Below the pieces are notes generated by a model. That model saw only the letters and a program-made list of their open reading frames with translations. It searched no databases and was not told the origin of the DNA. 64,000 nt of DNA from Aerococcus sanguinicola. Lineage in GTDB: Bacteria; Bacillota; Bacilli; Lactobacillales; Aerococcaceae. Position 1 is the stretch's first letter, and the number at the start of each line of letters is the position of its first letter. The DNA lies in the NCBI RefSeq assembly GCF_008726925.1, contig NZ_VYWO01000002.1:186001-250000 (forward strand), given 5' to 3'. The position numbers and the translations under genes were made by a program. Below are positions 18,586 through 26,647 of this stretch, piece after piece.

Positions 18586-18807
18586 ATGACTTTTGAAGAA
18601 ATTTTACCCCAATTAAAAGCTGGCGCCCGTATTATCCGGGAGGGTTGGTCTGGCGCCGAAGAGTATGTCTGCTATGTGTCAGGCCAGGAATATGAGGGCC
18701 GTCCCGTGACTCCTTATTTCTTGATTGCTGTCGCTGGTGAAGGCTTTAGTGTCTTCCAACCTACTGTTTGCGACCTCTTAGCTGAAGATTGGCGCCTGGT
18801 TGACTAA
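18586..18807 (+). CDS. Tad2-like (DUF2829) small protein
   Basis: A 73-residue single-domain protein that fits the DUF2829 pattern: an N-terminal FEEILPQLKAGARIIREGW, a central aromatic strand region, and the closing FQPTVCDLLAEDWRLVD, close to the family's 'WqPsqaDllAeDW'. The family is also called Thoeris anti-defence 2. Phage members sequester cyclic ADP-ribose signals made by TIR proteins. Most bacterial members have no tested role. It sits between a lipoprotein and an SDR gene, overlapping the latter's possible TTG start; no phage gene is nearby. An anti-defence role is only a possibility. Confidence 0.75.
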   Translation: MTFEEILPQLKAGARIIREGWSGAEEYVCYVSGQEYEGRPVTPYFLIAVAGEGFSVFQPTVCDLLAEDWRLVD

Positions 18808-18808
18808 G

Positions 18809-19573
18809 ATGGTATCTTTTCAGAGCTTTACCCAAGCCAAGCCACTTCGTCAGCCGCTCAAGGTCCTGGTAACGGGAGCGGCATCAGGCATTGGCCAGGC
18901 CCAAGCCCAGGCTTTTCTTGAGGCAGGGCACCAGATACTAGCGGTGGACCGGGCCCCCATGGATTGGCTGGCTCCTTCCTCCCAGGTGAGGACTTGCCAA
19001 GTTGACTTGAGCCAGCCTGAAGCCCAGGAAAGCATCAGTCAGCTTCTAGCAGAAGGGGGCGGTTTAGATGTCCTCTGCAATACAGCAGGGATCTTGGACG
19101 ACTACCTGCCCCTAGCTGAAACGAGCTTGGACTGCTGGCAGGAGGTCTTTCAGACGAATGTGGATAGCCTCTTCTATGTGACCCAGGCGGCCTTGCCTTA
19201 TCTGCTGGCGGCACCGAGTTCACGAGTGATTAATATGGCCTCCATTGCGGGTTTGACCGCTGGAGGTGGGGGTATTGCCTATACCGCAGCCAAGCATGCC
19301 ATCGTCGGCTTTACCAAGCAGCTGGCCTATGACTACGCCAGCCAGGGGCTCCGAGCCAATGCGATCGCTCCGGGAGCGGTGGCTACGCCGATGAATGCTA
19401 AGGATTTCCAAGGCGAAGCAGAGCTCGCCCGCTGGGTAGCAGACCAAACGCCGACGAAACGCTGGGCTAATCCGGAAGAAATTGCGGCCTTGACCCTCTT
19501 TCTAGCCAGCGATGGGGCGGATTATATCCAGGGCGCTGTGATTCCAGTCGATGGCGGTTGGCTGATTCGCTAA
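18809..19573 (+). CDS. Short-chain dehydrogenase/reductase (FabG-like)
   Basis: A 254-residue NAD(P)-dependent oxidoreductase with a Rossmann fold. It has the cofactor motif VTGAASGIGQ (about residues 21-30), NTAGI (about 88-92), catalytic Ser in NMASIAG and the YxxxK pair in AYTAAKHA (about 151-158). The C-terminal segment DGADYIQGAVIPVDGGW is typical of 3-oxoacyl-ACP reductase-like SDRs. A TTG three codons upstream, overlapping the previous gene's end, is an alternative start. The natural substrate is unknown; it is not in a fatty-acid gene cluster. Confidence 0.85.
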   Translation: MVSFQSFTQAKPLRQPLKVLVTGAASGIGQAQAQAFLEAGHQILAVDRAPMDWLAPSSQVRTCQVDLSQPEAQESISQLLAEGGGLDVLCNTAGILDDYLPLAETSLDCWQEVFQTNVDSLFYVTQAALPYLLAAPSSRVINMASIAGLTAGGGGIAYTAAKHAIVGFTKQLAYDYASQGLRANAIAPGAVATPMNAKDFQGEAELARWVADQTPTKRWANPEEIAALTLFLASDGADYIQGAVIPVDGGWLIR

Positions 19574-19602
19574 CCTAGTTTTAGAGGAATAAGTCCAAGG
19601 GG

Positions 19603-19655
19603 TTGACAAGTGTAGCTCAACCCCTTATACTTTAAGTGTAAGGTTTACAAATGTA
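19603..19655 (+). promoter_or_regulatory. Copper-responsive promoter with two cop boxes
   Basis: TTGACA (19603-19608) and TATACT (19626-19631) are 17 bases apart. TACAAATGTA (19646-19655) is a perfect CopY operator (TACANNTGTA), just downstream of the predicted start. GACAAGTGTA (19605-19614) is a 9/10 match overlapping the -35 box. This predicts repression by CopY and release by copper. No copY gene is in the window. Confidence 0.85.
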
Positions 19656-19681
19656 GACGGAAAAGAAAGGAGCAGGATGAG

Positions 19682-22147
19682 ATGACAAAAGCAAGTTACC
19701 CCATCACAGGTATGTCCTGTGCTTCCTGTGCCCAAACCATTGAACGCGCAGTCAGCGGGATGGATGCCGTTGATGAAGCCAATGTTAACTTAGCAACAGA
19801 GAAGTTGACGGTGACCTATGATGAAGGTCGCTTGAGTCCCCAAGACATTGCCGAAGAAGTTGAGGAGGCAGGCTACCACTTAGAATTAGCGGAGGAGAAG
19901 GAAACTTTCGCTATTACTGGGATGTCTTGTGCCTCTTGTGCCCAAACCATTGAAAAGGCGGTTTCAGCTTTAGATGGTGTGGAAGCCGCCAATGTGAACT
20001 TGGCGACGGAAGAGATGCAAGTGGCCTATGATAGGGACCAAGTTGCTTCTCAAGATATTGTTCAGGCCGTTGAGGAATCAGGCTACCAAGCCCAGACCAA
20101 GTCAACGGTTAAACGCGCAGACAAGAAAGAACAGAAGGATGCCCAAATCCAAGGGCTCTGGCGGCGTTTTGTTTGGTCAGCGATCTTTGCAGTTCCCCTG
20201 CTTTACTTAGCCATGGGGGATATGGTTGGCTTACCTATACCCAGCGCCTTAGATCCTATGGCCCATCCCTTGGCCTTCGCTTTTACCCAGCTGGCCCTCG
20301 TCCTTCCCGTTCTTATCTTGAACCGTGAATTCTTTACAACGGGCTACAAGGCTCTCTTTAAGGGCCACCCGAATATGGATTCCTTGGTTGCCTTGGGGAC
20401 TAGTGCAGCCGTACTCTACAGTCTCTTTAGCACCTGGAAGATTAGCCAGGGGGATGCGTCCTATGCCATGCGTCTCTACTATGAATCTGCTGGGGTGATC
20501 CTTACCCTGATTACCCTGGGCCGGTATTTTGAGAATGTATCCAAGGGCAAGACCTCTGAAGCTATCCAGAAATTAATGGATCTAGCGCCGGAAACCGCTC
20601 GCTTGGTCCGCGATGGCCAAGTGGTTGAAGTAGGCGTTGACCAGCTTCAGCCTGGCGATATCTTACAAGTTCGTCCAGGGGATAAGATCCCAGTTGATGG
20701 TGAGATTATCAAGGGCCAATCTGCTGTGGACGAATCGATGATTACGGGTGAATCCATGCCTGTTGATAAAAAGGTCGGCGATTCCGTCGTTGGGGCTTCG
20801 ATCAATAGCAATGGGAGCTTCCAAATGAAGGCCAGCAAGGTGGGCGAAGATACGAGCTTGGCCCAGATTGTCCGCCTAGTAGAAGAAGCTCAAGGGTCTA
20901 AGGCACCCATTGCGCGGCTAGCAGACAAGGTATCCGGTGTCTTTGTACCGGTTGTGATTGTCCTAGCTGTTGTTTCAGCCTTAGCCTGGTGGTTAATTGG
21001 TGGGGAGTCCTGGAACTTCGCCATCACCATCCTCGTATCTGTCCTAATTATTGCTTGTCCCTGTGCGCTCGGTCTCGCCACGCCAACGGCTATCATGGTG
21101 GGTACCGGTAAGGGGGCAGAGAATGGTGTCCTCTTCAAGAGTGGGGATGCCCTTGAAACAGCCCAAGAAGTGACGACGATTGTCTTCGATAAGACAGGGA
21201 CGATTACAGAAGGTAAGCCGGTCTTGACTGACTTAGAGACTTATAGTGAACTGAGCTCAGAGGAAGTCCTCCGCTTGAGCGCTTCAGCTGAGCAAGGTTC
21301 TGAACACCCGCTTGCCCAAGCGATTATTGAGGGAGCGCAAGATGCTAACTTAGACTTGGAAGAGAGCGATGACTTCGAGGCCTTGAGCGGCCGTGGTATC
21401 CGCGTTCGTCTGTCAGGTCAGAGCCTGTACTTGGGCAATGCCCAACTGATGGCAGACCAAGGGATTGATATTAAAGTAGCGGAAGAACAAATGGATCGTT
21501 TGGCTGCTGAAGGCAAGACCCCTATGCTGCTGGGACGGGACCGCGAGCTCTTGGGCCTAGTGGCGGTGGCCGATACTGTCAAGGAAGATAGTCAAGCGGC
21601 CATCCAAGCCCTTCATGAGATGGGGCTGAAAGTCGTGATGCTAACGGGGGATAACCGTCGGACAGCTGAAGCCATTGGCCGCCAGGTGGGTATTGACCAA
21701 GTGATTAGTGAGGTCCTACCCGAAGACAAGGCCCGCCAAGTAGCTAAACTCCAAGACCAGGACCACAAAGTCGCCATGGTAGGGGATGGGATCAATGATG
21801 CCCCTGCCTTAGCCCAAGCGGATGTCGGGATTGCTATTGGCTCAGGGACTGATGTCGCAATTGAATCCGCAGATATTGTCCTCATGCAGTCTAGTCTGTT
21901 GGATGTTCCAACCAGTATAGAATTGAGTCGGGCAACCATTAAGAATATTAAGGAGAACCTCTTCTGGGCCTTTGCCTATAATGTCTTAGGGATTCCAGTT
22001 GCTATGGGCCTCCTCCATATCTTCGGTGGGCCCCTCCTCAACCCTATGATCGCTGGGGCAGCGATGAGCTTTAGCTCGATTTCTGTCCTCTTGAATGCCC
22101 TTCGTTTGAAAGGCTTTAAACCATCCAGTCAGGAGGTGAAAGCATGA
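19682..22147 (+). CDS. copA: Copper-translocating P1B-type ATPase
   Basis: An 821-residue membrane pump that exports cuprous ions. Two N-terminal metal-binding domains each carry GMSCASC (residues about 9-15 and 79-85). The membrane part has the CPC ion-binding motif ([13 protein letters not shown]). Cytoplasmic motifs are TGES (phosphatase), DKTGT (phosphorylated Asp), SEHPLA and [10 protein letters not shown]. The CPC plus paired CASC domains mark the Cu(I) subclass, not zinc or cadmium. Expression should be copper-induced through the two cop boxes upstream. The stop overlaps the start of the chaperone gene (ATGA-type), so the pump and chaperone are co-translated. Confidence 0.95.
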   Translation: MTKASYPITGMSCASCAQTIERAVSGMDAVDEANVNLATEKLTVTYDEGRLSPQDIAEEVEEAGYHLELAEEKETFAITGMSCASCAQTIEKAVSALDGVEAANVNLATEEMQVAYDRDQVASQDIVQAVEESGYQAQTKSTVKRADKKEQKDAQIQGLWRRFVWSAIFAVPLLYLAMGDMVGLPIPSALDPMAHPLAFAFTQLALVLPVLILNREFFTTGYKALFKGHPNMDSLVALGTSAAVLYSLFSTWKISQGDASYAMRLYYESAGVILTLITLGRYFENVSKGKTSEAIQKLMDLAPETARLVRDGQVVEVGVDQLQPGDILQVRPGDKIPVDGEIIKGQSAVDESMITGESMPVDKKVGDSVVGASINSNGSFQMKASKVGEDTSLAQIVRLVEEAQGSKAPIARLADKVSGVFVPVVIVLAVVSALAWWLIGGESWNFAITILVSVLIIACPCALGLATPTAIMVGTGKGAENGVLFKSGDALETAQEVTTIVFDKTGTITEGKPVLTDLETYSELSSEEVLRLSASAEQGSEHPLAQAIIEGAQDANLDLEESDDFEALSGRGIRVRLSGQSLYLGNAQLMADQGIDIKVAEEQMDRLAAEGKTPMLLGRDRELLGLVAVADTVKEDSQAAIQALHEMGLKVVMLTGDNRRTAEAIGRQVGIDQVISEVLPEDKARQVAKLQDQDHKVAMVGDGINDAPALAQADVGIAIGSGTDVAIESADIVLMQSSLLDVPTSIELSRATIKNIKENLFWAFAYNVLGIPVAMGLLHIFGGPLLNPMIAGAAMSFSSISVLLNALRLKGFKPSSQEVKA

Positions 22148-22341
22148 CCAAGACTTATCAAGTATCCGGCCTCAAGTGCCAAGGCTGTAAGGAGAATGTC
22201 GAACAAGCACTCAGCCAAGTTTTCGGTGTGGAAAGCGCCGAAGTCGACCTCGACCAAAAGCAAGTCACCGTTAGCGGGGACTATGAACTAGCAGATCTGA
22301 AAGAGGCCCTAGCTGGAACGAATTACCAGTTGGAAGTATAA
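22144..22341 (+). CDS. copZ: Copper chaperone
   Basis: A 65-residue heavy-metal-associated domain with the Cu(I)-binding motif [10 protein letters not shown] (Cys at about 11 and 14). It would carry copper in the cytoplasm to CopA and to a CopY repressor. The motif is CQGC where the CopA domains have CASC. Its start overlaps the end of copA by 4 bases. Confidence 0.93.
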   Translation: MTKTYQVSGLKCQGCKENVEQALSQVFGVESAEVDLDQKQVTVSGDYELADLKEALAGTNYQLEV

Positions 22342-22355
22342 GTGAATTTAATGAC

Positions 22356-22393
22356 AAGCCAAGCGAGATGTTTTCTTCGCTTGGCTTTTTTTA
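22356..22393 (+). terminator. Terminator of the cop operon
   Basis: Perfect stem AAGCCAAGCGA / TCGCTTGGCTT with seven Ts. Confidence 0.92.
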
Positions 22394-22513
22394 TGGAAAC
22401 TTTTCAAAAGATTGGATACAATGTGCATATAAATGATAGAAAATACCGGTTTGTGATTCGCTTCGTTTATTGCTATAATTCGATAAACAAAGATATTTTT
22501 AGGAGGAGCTATT

Positions 22514-23425
22514 ATGACCTATTTAAAAAGACAACCCTTTGCAATGTCGGGGTTGATTCTGGCTTTGGCCACCTTGGGTAATTTACTGCAGTCTTATGGA
22601 ACGGGCTTACGTCTTGTTTTAGGAGCCTTTGCTTGGATTCTATTTATTCTCTATACGGTGAATTTATTTCTTAGTTTTTCTAGCTTAAAAGAAGAAATGC
22701 AAGCCCCACTACCAGCTTCTGTCTTTCCTACTTATCCAATGGCTTTGATGATACTGTCAACTTATTTAAACCCGTTATTGAAGCTGCCTCTTGGCTTGGC
22801 TGAAGGCATTTGGTATTTTGCTCTGATTTTTAATTTATTATTAGCAGGACTTTATATAATTCGCTACCTTCCCCAGCGCAAGATGACAGTGGTTTTCCCC
22901 TCTTGGGGGGTTATCTTTGTGGGCTTTGTGGTGGCTAGTGTCACTGCGCCGGTCTATGGTAATTTTCTTTTGGGACAAATTTTATTTTGGTTAGGCCTCT
23001 TAGGAGGCGTTGCTGTAATGCCCTTTATGCTTTACCGGGTTTATATCATGCGCGATTTGCCGAAGCCAGCACAAATGACAACGGCTATTCTATGTGCCCC
23101 ATTCTCTCTGCTAGTAGCAGGATATGTTAATAGTTTTAAAACGCCCTCGCAAGCCTTGTTAGCTTTCTTACTTATTCTTGCCCAATTGCTCTATTTTACT
23201 GTTCTGGCCCAACTCCCTCGGCTACTGCGCTTGGGTTTCTTCCCGACTTCTGCGGGTCTAACCTTTCCCTTGGTCGTTTCAGCCCTATCTTTGAAATTGG
23301 CGCTCCCAGTTTTAGGTTGGCAACTAGCAGGGACGAATCTTTTGCTTCTTGTGGAAACAGTCTTAGCAATAGGGATTGTTGCTTATGTCCTTTATGGTTA
23401 TGCCAAACTGATCTTTAAATCCTAG
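22514..23425 (+). CDS. TDT/SLAC1-family membrane transporter (TehA-like)
   Basis: A 303-residue protein with about ten hydrophobic segments and few charged residues. Its start (KRQPFAMSGLILALATLGNLL) matches the tellurite-resistance/dicarboxylate transporter family, whose members carry anions or have roles in tellurite or sulfite resistance. No partner tehB is adjacent. The ATG follows AGGAGG. It is a single gene, closed by the bidirectional terminator at 23.45 kb. Its substrate is not predicted. Confidence 0.78.
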   Translation: MTYLKRQPFAMSGLILALATLGNLLQSYGTGLRLVLGAFAWILFILYTVNLFLSFSSLKEEMQAPLPASVFPTYPMALMILSTYLNPLLKLPLGLAEGIWYFALIFNLLLAGLYIIRYLPQRKMTVVFPSWGVIFVGFVVASVTAPVYGNFLLGQILFWLGLLGGVAVMPFMLYRVYIMRDLPKPAQMTTAILCAPFSLLVAGYVNSFKTPSQALLAFLLILAQLLYFTVLAQLPRLLRLGFFPTSAGLTFPLVVSALSLKLALPVLGWQLAGTNLLLLVETVLAIGIVAYVLYGYAKLIFKS

Positions 23426-23448
23426 TTACTAATTAAAATATCAAGTCA

Positions 23449-23500
23449 AAAAGGCACTGGCTAAGCCCTCTGGTGGAGAGGGCAGCCAGTGCCTTTTCTT
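23449..23500. terminator. Bidirectional terminator between the TDT gene and the selenoprotein gene
   Basis: AAAAGGCACTGGCT / AGCCAGTGCCTTTT outer stem with an inner GCCCTC/GAGGGC stem. A- and T-rich flanks allow use from both sides. Confidence 0.9.
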
Positions 23501-23512
23501 TATGGATTTTTT

Positions 23513-24355
23513 TTATAAGGCTCTCGGATTTTTAATAATAATTGGTTGGGGATCCTCAACCTGGTCAGGAAGGACTAAACCTGTATGGTCTTTCCAGACA
23601 TAGGGTGGATAGTAGATCAATTCCCCGCCACCGGTTCTAGCAAATTCAAGAGCTTCATGAGCAATCACTTCATGCATGTGATAGTCGTAAGCACTAGAGA
23701 AGGTTTCTCCGAGTGGGGCGTCGACAATGTACATGCGTGGTGGACGAATCCGTTCAGCAATATGAGGGAAGTGCCCAACTAGAACTGTTCGGATGCCACG
23801 GCTTTCGATTTCTCGAGCGACCAATCCCACGGACTGGTGACACATAAATCAGCCAGGCGAGAGTAGGACGAGGTCTACTTGGTTCTCCTCGAGTGTTTCT
23901 GCAATCTGCTTGGCGGTCACTTCAATCAGCACATCAACGCGGGGAACATGTCCCATCCAAGAAATATTGACTGGAGAAACCTCACCGATAATATTTTTCT
24001 CAGCCATCTTACGAAGGGTCTTCAGAGGATAGACCACATCGAGGTCACGGTGGGCTGCTTGGTTAGGATAGCGCACGTGGGTAATCGTTAAATCACTGTA
24101 GTCCACATCTCCTGGGATGATACGGTATGACGAATCACCTGTAAGAATAAAGGGCTTATCCGTTCTCAAATGAACCCCCGTTGAAGCTGCAATGGCTACA
24201 CGAAGATCAGAAAGAGGTTTGTCGATCACGGGTGCAATCTGTGGGGGCTCTTTCCAGGTAAGAGTCATGGCTTCTAAATTATGAGACTTTTTAGTCTGTG
24301 CCTCAATGGTCTGCCGGTCATGGTTGGTAGGCATGGTTGAATCAATATGTTTCAT
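23513..24355 (-). CDS. GrdB-like selenoprotein, read through an in-frame UGA
   Basis: A 280-residue protein if the UGA at 23851-23849 is read as selenocysteine. The frame continues without shift on both sides, giving LLSPG-U-FMCHQSVGL, a U-x-x-C redox motif. This is the layout of the selenoprotein-B family of glycine/betaine/proline reductases, though the protein is shorter than GrdB. A small hairpin (UCAC-CAGUCC-GUGG) starts 9 bases after the UGA and may be the insertion element. The ATG at 24355 follows GGAGGTG; upstream frame codons are promoter. Read conventionally it would appear as two broken genes. The second half is strongly conserved with the paralogue at 45.8 kb, which argues against a pseudogene. 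The substrate is unknown. Confidence 0.85.
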
Positions 24356-24384
24356 ACGATCACCTCCTATAAACAATATTTCAC

Positions 24385-24424
24385 ATACTAGGGTTAGTAT
24401 AGACGAACGGGGGATAAGAGTCAA
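24385..24424 (-). promoter_or_regulatory. Selenoprotein promoter with overlapping palindrome
   Basis: On the minus strand TTGACT (24424-24419) and TATACT (24401-24396) are 17 bases apart. The palindrome ATACTA-GGGT-TAGTAT (24385-24400) covers the -10 box and is a likely repressor site. Confidence 0.7.
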
Positions 24425-24443
24425 TTAAAGCTTTTTTGTTTAT

Positions 24444-24472
24444 TAGGCAAAAAAATGAATATTTGCTATAAT
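24444..24472 (+). promoter_or_regulatory. Promoter of the E1/E2-like operon
   Basis: An extended -10, TGCTATAAT (TATAAT at 24467-24472), lies about 50 bases before the first gene's ATG. A weak -35 (TAGGCA, 24444-24449) is at 17-base spacing. It is divergent from, and within 20-45 bases of, the selenoprotein promoter, so shared control is possible. Confidence 0.55.
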
Positions 24473-24523
24473 GTGAATGACTTACACAAGTGTTGCTTTG
24501 ATATAGAAAAGGGTGGCAGTAAT

Positions 24524-25600
24524 ATGAATCAGCTTGAAATAGGAAAAAAATCGATTTTGAATCTAGATCAGTTACAAGTTATCGCTGAGCAATTTCCTCT
24601 TTTACAGGCAATTGATAAAGATGGCGAAGTCGTTAATGCGGAATTATTATCTGATTTAACAGATGACCAGCTGCTTGAATTGATGCGGCGCATGGTCTTT
24701 GCCCGCGCTTTCGATGAACAAACTAATTCTTATTCCCAACAAGGACGCATGGGCTTTTACGCTCCCTCAAAGGGGCAGGAAGCTGCTATGATCGCAAGCC
24801 ACTTTGCTTTTGCTAAAGAAGATTTTCTCTTTGGCTCTTACCGCGATATGCCCCAATTATTAATGCATGGGGCTTCCGTTGCAGATATTTATAATTGGTC
24901 CAAGGGGCACGTCAACGGGTCAACTTTTATCTATGATAAAGGGATCCAGGCTGCCCTGCCGCAAATCATTATTGGAGCTCAATTGGTTCAAGCCCAGGGC
25001 AATGCTTTAGGGCAAAAATTAAATGCTTCTCCCCAAGTCACCTTTACCTATATTGGAGATGGTGGCACGTCGCAAGGCGATAGCTATGAAGCGATGAATT
25101 TTGCTGGAGTTTACCAAAGTCCTTTAATTATCTTTATTCAAAATAATGGCTACGCCATCTCAACGCCTCTGGATCAACAGACCCAGGCCCAGACCCTTGC
25201 CCAAAAGGCGGTAGCTGCTGGGATACCAGGCGTCCGTGTAGATGGCAATGATGCTTTAGCGACTTATTGTGTTGCCAAAGAAGCCCGTAACTATGCGGCA
25301 TCAGGTAATGGGCCAGTGGTCGTAGAATTAGTAACCAACCGCATGGAGCCGCATTCGACCATGGGGGATGACCCAATGCGCTACCGTGACCAGGCCTCGC
25401 TTGACTATTGGCAAGCGAGAGACCCTCTCTCTCGTTACGGCCAGTATTTATCGCAGAAGGGCCTATATTCCAAAGAAACAGAAGAAAAATTCTATGAAGA
25501 CGCATTGGAAACGATCAAGCAAGGAATGGCAGAGAGTGAAGCAACAGAGCCGATGCGCTTAGAGGATAGCTTTGCTTGGCAATATCCACAATCTAATTAG
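24524..25600 (+). CDS. 2-oxoacid dehydrogenase E1 alpha subunit (PdhA-like)
   Basis: A 358-residue thiamine-diphosphate-dependent subunit. The cofactor motif GDGGTSQGDSYEAMNFAGVY (about 185-204) ends in the usual NNGYAIST. The phosphorylation-loop-like HSTMGDDPMRYR, with the active-site His, is kept. Overall it looks like pyruvate dehydrogenase E1 alpha of Firmicutes. The start is the ATG after GGGTGGCAG; an ATG 69 bases upstream lies near the promoter. The companion E1 beta follows after 29 bases. What the complex does is uncertain, because its E2 lacks catalytic residues and no E3 follows. Confidence 0.88.
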   Translation: MNQLEIGKKSILNLDQLQVIAEQFPLLQAIDKDGEVVNAELLSDLTDDQLLELMRRMVFARAFDEQTNSYSQQGRMGFYAPSKGQEAAMIASHFAFAKEDFLFGSYRDMPQLLMHGASVADIYNWSKGHVNGSTFIYDKGIQAALPQIIIGAQLVQAQGNALGQKLNASPQVTFTYIGDGGTSQGDSYEAMNFAGVYQSPLIIFIQNNGYAISTPLDQQTQAQTLAQKAVAAGIPGVRVDGNDALATYCVAKEARNYAASGNGPVVVELVTNRMEPHSTMGDDPMRYRDQASLDYWQARDPLSRYGQYLSQKGLYSKETEEKFYEDALETIKQGMAESEATEPMRLEDSFAWQYPQSN

Positions 25601-25629
25601 CTGTTAACCTGAAGAGAGAGGAGCGACTT

Positions 25630-26631
25630 ATGTATAATCGAAAGAATCCTGAAGCAGGAAATAATTTAACCATGGTTAAAGCAATCAACCAGGCCCTGGA
25701 ACTTGAGATGGCCCAGGATGACCGGGTTATTCTGTTTGGCCAAGATGTAGGTAAGAATGGTGGCGTATTCCGAGCAACGGAAGGTCTGCAAGAGAAATTT
25801 GGTAAGCAACGGGTATTAGACACGCCCTTAGCAGAATCTGGGATATCAGGTATGGCGATTGGACTAGCTTACCAAGGCTTTCGTCCAGTCATCGAAATTC
25901 AATTTTTAGGCTTTATTTTTGAAACGATGGATAGTATCAATCAAATGGCCAGAGCTTCTTATCGAACAGCTGGCCACCTCAAAATGCCAGTGGTCCTTCG
26001 CGCCCCCTTTGGCGGAGGTGTCGGCACCCCGGAATTCCATCCAGATAACTTTGAAGGCTTGCTTGCCCAATTTCCAGGGTTGAAAGTAGTCATTCCGTCT
26101 TCTGCTATCGATGCGAAAGGCTTACTCACAGCAGCAATTCGAGATGATGGTCCCGTTATCTTCTTAGAACACATGCTCTTATACCGGTCCTTCCGGGAGA
26201 AAGTACCTGAGGAAAGTTATAGTTTGGCTCTTGACCAAGCTAATTGCTTATGTGAAGGCGAAGATTTAACCTTGGTGACTTATGGTGCTATGGTCCGGAT
26301 GGCTAAGGAAGCTGTTGAACGAGCAGCTGCTGAAGGGATTAGGGTCGAACTTATTGATTTAAGAAGTGTCCATCCAATTGATTATGACACCATACTCCAG
26401 TCTGTCAAAAAGACCCAGCACTTGCTAGTCGTTCAAGAAGCCCAAGGAATTGCTGGTGTGGGGAACCGGATTGTTTCAGAGATGGCTCGACGAGCTTTCT
26501 ATGACTTATTAAGCCCAATTGGGTTTTTATCCGCTCCCAATACGTCTTTCCCTTATAAGCAAATTGAAAGCGACTGGCTGCCAGATTGTGACGATATTGT
26601 AGAAGCAATCAAAACAACATTAAACGGATAA
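25630..26631 (+). CDS. 2-oxoacid dehydrogenase E1 beta subunit (PdhB-like)
   Basis: A 333-residue transketolase-like beta subunit. It has DVGKNGGVFRATEGL (about 38-52), DTPLAESGISGMAIG (about 66-80), LEHMLLYRSFREKVPEE (about 179-195) and the C-terminal domain from LTLVTYGAMV. One residue is odd: the motif that in Firmicute pyruvate dehydrogenases usually reads GGGVHTPE is GGGVGTPE here, with Gly replacing a His placed at the active site. With E1 alpha it would still bind thiamine diphosphate and decarboxylate a 2-oxoacid. Reductive acylation of lipoate may be changed. RBS is GAGAGGAG. Confidence 0.88.
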   Translation: MYNRKNPEAGNNLTMVKAINQALELEMAQDDRVILFGQDVGKNGGVFRATEGLQEKFGKQRVLDTPLAESGISGMAIGLAYQGFRPVIEIQFLGFIFETMDSINQMARASYRTAGHLKMPVVLRAPFGGGVGTPEFHPDNFEGLLAQFPGLKVVIPSSAIDAKGLLTAAIRDDGPVIFLEHMLLYRSFREKVPEESYSLALDQANCLCEGEDLTLVTYGAMVRMAKEAVERAAAEGIRVELIDLRSVHPIDYDTILQSVKKTQHLLVVQEAQGIAGVGNRIVSEMARRAFYDLLSPIGFLSAPNTSFPYKQIESDWLPDCDDIVEAIKTTLNG

Positions 26632-26647
26632 AAGAGAGGAATAATTT

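Noticed and set aside
23513-24424. Two separate genes or a pseudogene broken by a stop codon on the minus strand
   Set aside because: The break is a UGA in the same U-x-x-C context as the 45.8 kb paralogue, the frame is unchanged, and both halves are conserved. A selenoprotein explains it better. The N-terminal extension to 24424 was also dropped, because those bases form the promoter.
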